Source of the DNA: Myxococcota bacterium
GTDB lineage: Bacteria > Myxococcota_C > UBA6777
Direction: 5' to 3'
DNA length: 17,258 nt
Assembly: GCA_023150835.1 (NCBI GenBank)
Contig: JAKLKB010000142.1
Location: 1-17,258, forward strand
A model generated the notes under the pieces. That model saw only the letters and a list, made by a program, of their open reading frames with translations. It had not been told where the DNA came from and did no database searches. The number at the start of each line of letters is the position of its first letter. Within the stretch, counting starts at the first letter, position 1. This document shows, piece after piece, positions 13,665-17,258 of this stretch. The position numbers and the translations under genes were made by a program.

Positions 13665-15284
13665 ATGAACCGCATCGGCATCGGATTGGAACACCGCCAG
13701 ACCCTACGCCTCGAACACAGACTGGTCATCACGCCTCAACTCCAACAGGCGATCAAGCTCTTGCAGCTCAACAACATCGAGATGGCCGATATCCTTCAAG
13801 AAGAGCTGCTCGAAAACCCCATGCTCGAACAACAAGACGAAGAAGACGAAGACTGGGACAACGAACGCCGCGAACCCGATCTCTCGGAAGAAACCTCCTT
13901 TGGCAACGAAGAAGACGAAAACCGCGCAGAAGCCGCACAAATCGACGCACAACTCCCCGAACTCCTCTCTCCCGAAGAACAAACCGACCAAGCCGTACCC
14001 GACAATTTCAACGAAGTCGACTGGGAAGCCTACTTCCAAGACATGGAGTTCTCCACCCCCAGCCTCCCTTCCAACCGCGAAGACTTCGACGCCGACCTCC
14101 CCACCCTCGAATCACGCCTCACTCCCGAAGAGACGATGATCGAACACCTGATGCAACAACTCCGCTTGCTTCGCCTTGATGACGACACCCGCGAAATGGC
14201 CGCACTGATCATCGGCAACCTCAACGAAGACGGCTGGCTCGTCATGGACGACTCAAACCCACACGACGCACTCACCCTACTCGCCGAACAAATGTCTCTC
14301 CAAGAACGCTCACAACATGGCGAAAAAAACACGGGCGGCGAAAGCCTTGAGGAAAGCATCGAGTACTGGCGCGAGATCGCCGAAGAAGCCCTTGAAGTCG
14401 TCCAAAGCCTCGAACCCGCCGGCATGGGCGCACGAAACCTCCAAGAAAGCCTGCTGATCCAACTCAAACAACGCGACGACGACAACGATATCCCCCTCCT
14501 CCAACGCCTCGTCAGTGAACATCTCAAAAATCTCGAACGCCGAAACTTCGCTGCCATCGGCAAAAAAATGCGTATCTCTCTGCTCGCACTCCTCGATGCC
14601 GCCGAACAGATCGGACAAATGGACCCTCGCCCGGGACGACACTTCCAAAATGATCCCTCCTTCTACATCACCCCCGATATCTACGTCCGCAAAGTCAACG
14701 ACCAATACTACATCACCCTCAACGACGACGGTCTGCCCAAACTCAAGATCAGCCAGTTCTACAAACAAGCCATGCGCGGACAAGCCCAAGGCAAAGAATT
14801 CATCCAAGAAAAACTCCGCAACGCCACTTGGCTGCTCCGCTCCATCCACCAACGACAACAAACCATCTACAAAGTGACCGACTCCATCGTCAAACGCCAA
14901 CGCGACTTCTTCGACTTTGGCCTCCAATACCTCAAACCCATGATCCTACGCGATGTCGCCGAAGACATCGAAATGCACGAGTCCACCGTCAGTCGCGTCA
15001 CCACCAACAAATACGTCCACACCCCACAAGGCGTCTTTGAACTCAAGTTCTTCTTTACCTCCAGCCTCCAAGCCACCGACGGCGGCGACGATGTCTCCAG
15101 CTTGACGGTCAAAGAAAAGATCAAGAAGATGATCGCCGACGAAGATCCCCGCGATCCACTCTCCGATCAACAGATCGTCAAACTCCTCGAAAGCGAAAGC
15201 ATCCAGATCGCACGCCGCACCGTTGCCAAATACCGAAACATCCTTAACATCCCGTCCTCTAGCCGCCGAAAGCAGCTTTTTTAA
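13665..15284 (+). CDS. rpoN: RNA polymerase sigma-54 factor
   Basis: 539 residues from ATG 13665, seven bases after GGAGG. Region I is Gln/Leu-rich and highly typical (LVITPQLQQAIKLLQL, then LQEELLENPMLE); it contacts enhancer-binding AAA+ activators. Residues about 55-140 form the long acidic region II. The core-binding region starts near LTPEETMIEHLMQQL, with NLNEDGWL and the AGMGARNLQESL block. The helix-turn-helix region holds HESTVSRVTTNKYVHTP and FELKFFFTSSL. The RpoN box ARRTVAKYR is at residues 516-524 and recognises the -24 promoter element. Sigma-54 directs transcription that depends on ATP-driven activators. It is the first gene of a co-directional cluster with ptsN, rapZ and HPr. 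No -24/-12 site was noticed in this window. Confidence 0.97.
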   Translation: MNRIGIGLEHRQTLRLEHRLVITPQLQQAIKLLQLNNIEMADILQEELLENPMLEQQDEEDEDWDNERREPDLSEETSFGNEEDENRAEAAQIDAQLPELLSPEEQTDQAVPDNFNEVDWEAYFQDMEFSTPSLPSNREDFDADLPTLESRLTPEETMIEHLMQQLRLLRLDDDTREMAALIIGNLNEDGWLVMDDSNPHDALTLLAEQMSLQERSQHGEKNTGGESLEESIEYWREIAEEALEVVQSLEPAGMGARNLQESLLIQLKQRDDDNDIPLLQRLVSEHLKNLERRNFAAIGKKMRISLLALLDAAEQIGQMDPRPGRHFQNDPSFYITPDIYVRKVNDQYYITLNDDGLPKLKISQFYKQAMRGQAQGKEFIQEKLRNATWLLRSIHQRQQTIYKVTDSIVKRQRDFFDFGLQYLKPMILRDVAEDIEMHESTVSRVTTNKYVHTPQGVFELKFFFTSSLQATDGGDDVSSLTVKEKIKKMIADEDPRDPLSDQQIVKLLESESIQIARRTVAKYRNILNIPSSSRRKQLF

Positions 15285-15304
15285 AGGATCGGACACCACC
15301 GCCC

Positions 15305-15775
15305 ATGATCAAGATCGCCGACATCCTCGAACAACAGGCCATTATCCCTCGCCTCGCTGGACACACCCGCGAAGAAGTCTTGCGCGAACTCGCCAACCAA
15401 ATGGCCCATGCCTACGCCTCCATGCAACTCCAACCCGACGAGATCTACACTCTCCTCCTCGAACGCGAAAAGATCAGCAGTACCGGCATCGGCAGCGGCC
15501 TTGCCATCCCCCATGCCCGCATCCCCGGACTGCCCAAACTCTTCGCCGCTCTCGGCATCAGCCCCGAGGGCATCGACGTCGACGCCGCCGACGCCAAACC
15601 TGCCTCCGTCTTCTTCGTCCTGCTCGCACCCGAAGGCGCACACCGCAACCACCTCAGCGCATTGGCCCGCATCTGCCGCCTCTTCAAAGGCACCCCCTTG
15701 AGTAAAAAACTCATGGAACAACAATCCTCCGAAGACATATACTCCACCATGCTCCAACAAGACAACCATCTCTAA
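15305..15775 (+). CDS. ptsN: PTS EIIA-Ntr family phosphocarrier
   Basis: 156 residues, starting 20 nt after the rpoN stop. Residues 61-74 (GIGSGLAIPHARIP) contain the phosphorylatable His70, matching the EIIA-Ntr/EIIA-Fru active site. The N-terminal MIKIADIL and the C-terminal LARICRLF helix also fit. In the nitrogen PTS this protein takes phosphate from an HPr-type carrier and acts as a regulator (for example of potassium transport and kinases) and not as a sugar transporter. No EIIB or EIIC is encoded nearby, which agrees with that role. The Shine-Dalgarno sequence is weak: AAAGGA is about 17 nt away, overlapping the rpoN stop. Translation may therefore be coupled to rpoN. Confidence 0.95.
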   Translation: MIKIADILEQQAIIPRLAGHTREEVLRELANQMAHAYASMQLQPDEIYTLLLEREKISSTGIGSGLAIPHARIPGLPKLFAALGISPEGIDVDAADAKPASVFFVLLAPEGAHRNHLSALARICRLFKGTPLSKKLMEQQSSEDIYSTMLQQDNHL

Positions 15776-15884
15776 ACCACGAGAATCCAATGCCAAACCA
15801 ACCAACGCCTACCTCAACCAAATCGGCGCAACAACCAACGGCAACACACCCGTTTTGACGCCCACAAAGACGGAGATTGTTTCG

Positions 15885-16745
15885 ATGATTCGCCACCTTG
15901 TGGTTATTACCGGCATGAGCGGCTCTGGAAAAAGCATCGCTGCCAAAACCCTCGAAGACAGCGGCTATTTCTGCGTTGACAACCTCCCTCTCCCTCTCCT
16001 CCCCAACCTTCTCGAAACCCTCGAAGCACGCCACACCTCTCTCGAATACGTCGCTGTCGTCACAGATACCCGTCAACCCGGCTTCGCCGGCCACGAAGCC
16101 CAAACCCTTCGCGCCCTCTTCCAACAACTCCGCTACGAAGCTCGTCTCCTCTTCCTCGATTCCCAAGACGATATCCTCGCACGCCGTTATGCTGAAAGCC
16201 GACGCCCTCATCCCATGGACCACCGCACCGTCTCCGAAGGCATCCGCCGCGAACGCGCTCTGCTCGCCTCTTTCCGCGAAGAAGCCGACCTCATCCTCGA
16301 TACCTCACTCCTCGAACCTCGCCAACTCCGACAACGCCTCCGCGAAGCCTTCGATGTCCAACACGAAACCGAACGCCTCCGCATCTCTGTCCTCTCCTTT
16401 GGCTTCAAATACGGCCCTCCCATGGACGCCGATATGCTCTTTGATGTCCGCTTCCTCCCCAACCCCTACTGGGTTGAAAGCCTTCGCCCCCGCACCGGCG
16501 AAGAATCCGAAGTCATCGACTTCCTCGAAAAACAAGACGCCACCGCCACTTTCCTCGATCACCTCCGCTCCATGCTCTCCTTCATCCTACCCCAATTCCA
16601 AAGCAGCGACCGGCACTACCTCACCATCGCCATCGGATGCACGGGCGGACAACATCGCTCCGTCTACATCGCTCGCACTCTCCAATCCTACCTCCAACAA
16701 CTCGGAACTCCCGCCTTCCTCATGCACCGCGATATCCGACGCTGA
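15885..16745 (+). CDS. rapZ: RapZ family nucleotide-binding RNase adapter
   Basis: 286 residues from ATG 15885, with GGAG (15872-15875) nine bases upstream; a TTG at 15855 is in frame but less likely. The P-loop GMSGSGKS covers residues 10-17, followed by GYFCVDNLP, typical of the family. VTDTRQPGF and the SRRPHPM segment (usually RRxHPL) follow. The C-terminal RNA/metabolite-binding domain contains LSFGFKYGPP, DVRFLPNPYWV and GCTGGQHRSVYIA. In E. coli, RapZ senses glucosamine-6-phosphate and guides RNase E to the small RNA GlmZ. In distant bacteria such as this one the RNA target is not known, and only the nucleotide and metabolite sensing can be assumed. It lies 109 nt after ptsN and 31 nt before HPr. 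Confidence 0.96.
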   Translation: MIRHLVVITGMSGSGKSIAAKTLEDSGYFCVDNLPLPLLPNLLETLEARHTSLEYVAVVTDTRQPGFAGHEAQTLRALFQQLRYEARLLFLDSQDDILARRYAESRRPHPMDHRTVSEGIRRERALLASFREEADLILDTSLLEPRQLRQRLREAFDVQHETERLRISVLSFGFKYGPPMDADMLFDVRFLPNPYWVESLRPRTGEESEVIDFLEKQDATATFLDHLRSMLSFILPQFQSSDRHYLTIAIGCTGGQHRSVYIARTLQSYLQQLGTPAFLMHRDIRR

Positions 16746-16760
16746 ACCTCAACCTCACCC

Positions 16761-16768
16761 AAAAGGAG
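16761..16768 (+). promoter_or_regulatory. Strong ribosome binding site that selects a GTG start for HPr
   Basis: AAAAGGAG is followed eight bases later by GTG 16777 in the HPr frame. The ATG at 16769, directly after the site, is in another frame and too close to be used. The HPr frame is open far upstream, but that stretch is the shadow of rapZ. Confidence 0.75.
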
Positions 16769-16776
16769 ATGACGCC

Positions 16777-17085
16777 GTGGAACCACCACACGAATGGCTC
16801 GAACAATGCGTCGAGATCCGCTGCCCCAAAGGACTCCACATGCGCCCCGCAAGCGCCATCGCCAAAATCGCCCGCAGCTTCAACGCCGAGATCTTTTTGT
16901 GCAAAGCTGGCCTCGAAGCCTCCGCCACCAGCGTCATCAAACTGCTCCAACTCGAAGCCTCCGCTGGCACACTCCTCTCTCTGCGCGCTCGCGGCCCCGA
17001 CGCTCTCTCCGCTCTCCACGCCATCTGCGCTCAACTCCAACTCGTCGACTCACACCCCAAACTCTCCCCACCCTCCGAGTCTTAA
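16777..17085 (+). CDS. HPr-family phosphocarrier protein
   Basis: 102 residues from GTG 16777, with about ten extra residues at each end compared with the usual 85-90. The active-site motif is KGLHMRPAS with His21 (usual GLHARPA). Ser52, in TSVIKLLQLEA, aligns with the regulatory Ser46 of Gram-positive HPr. HPr accepts phosphate from enzyme I and passes it to EIIA proteins. Together with the ptsN product two genes upstream it would form the NPr-EIIA-Ntr step of a nitrogen PTS. Enzyme I (ptsI or ptsP) is not in the window and may lie downstream. The conserved Ser suggests possible control by HprK, but no hprK is present here. It is the last recognisable gene of the rpoN cluster. Confidence 0.93.
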   Translation: MEPPHEWLEQCVEIRCPKGLHMRPASAIAKIARSFNAEIFLCKAGLEASATSVIKLLQLEASAGTLLSLRARGPDALSALHAICAQLQLVDSHPKLSPPSES

Positions 17086-17258
17086 CCCCCTCCAACTCTC
17101 TTGAAACGCTTCGCCCACCGTTCGCCTCCGCCCACAAATCCCAACAACCTCCGCTCCTCGTTCTCTTCGCCTTCGCCCACAAATCCCAACAACCTCCGCT
17201 CCTCGTTCTCTTCGCCTTCGCCCACAAATCCCAACAACCTCCGCTCCTCGTTCTCTTC
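17086..17258. repeat. 45-bp tandem repeat array running off the window
   Basis: Units begin at 17130, 17175 and 17220 with GCCCACAAATCCCAACAACC; the third is cut after 39 bases by the window end. The two and a bit visible copies are identical. The 45-bp period keeps all frames open: on the plus strand a frame from TTG 17102 would read NPNNLRSSFSSPSPT repeats, and the minus strand reads WAKAKRTRSGGCWDL repeats. No ribosome binding site is visible, so I treat it as non-coding or the edge of an unseen gene. No terminator is seen after HPr. Confidence 0.9.

Noticed and set aside
15976-16776. Long plus-strand extension of the HPr frame through rapZ
   Set aside because: The Ser/Pro-rich translation is a shadow of rapZ. 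The HPr homology starts only after GTG 16777, which has its own strong ribosome binding site.
17130-17258. 45-bp repeats as a CRISPR array
   Set aside because: The units are directly contiguous and identical with no unique spacers, so this is a plain tandem repeat.

Overview
The window is a gene-dense, moderately high-GC stretch of a bacterial chromosome carrying ten protein-coding genes, the first cut by the left edge. The gene content suggests a Gram-negative, deltaproteobacterial-type organism, for example Myxococcota or a relative such as Bradymonadales. The evidence is an apolipoprotein N-acyltransferase, a secreted DsbA-family protein of the 'SDFxCPFC' type, a TolB-like/TPR protein with a huge Pro/Ser linker, and an rpoN-ptsN-rapZ-HPr cluster. 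This placement is an inference from gene content; no rRNA or tRNA is present to confirm it.

Left part (1-7064). A large, 5'-truncated protein ends in a TolB-like domain and TPRs; I suspect the C-terminal part of a Ser/Thr kinase or similar signalling protein. It is followed by a 903-residue U32-family protein resembling RlhA-type 23S rRNA hydroxylases, then a convergent exported HEAT-repeat protein on the minus strand. Each intergenic gap here holds a copy or half-copy of a short inverted-repeat element.

Middle part (7065-13430). A class I SAM-dependent methyltransferase is followed by a 191-nt gap with a 37-bp direct repeat. Next come a small two-helix membrane protein (transporter-suffix-like) that overlaps an Lnt-like N-acyltransferase by 26 nt, and a secreted 1066-residue protein with a cysteine-free N-terminal region of unknown function and two tandem DsbA-like domains.

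Right part (13309-17258). After another copy of the inverted-repeat element comes an apparent operon: rpoN (sigma-54), ptsN (EIIA-Ntr), rapZ and an HPr-like phosphocarrier starting at GTG. These genes would link sigma-54 transcription to the nitrogen-PTS phosphorelay and RapZ regulation. Hpf and HprK, which accompany this cluster in many other bacteria, are not between these genes. The window ends inside a 45-bp tandem repeat.

Two genome-style features recur. (1) Minisatellites with periods of 24, 33, 36 and 45 bp, all multiples of three, three of them inside disordered linkers of proteins. (2) GATC is far more frequent than expected, with several copies of the HIP1 octamer GCGATCGC. No CRISPR array, insertion-sequence transposase or phage gene was seen. 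No obviously new multi-gene system was found; the most novel items are the double-DsbA fusion, the inverted-repeat element family and the in-frame repeat expansions.
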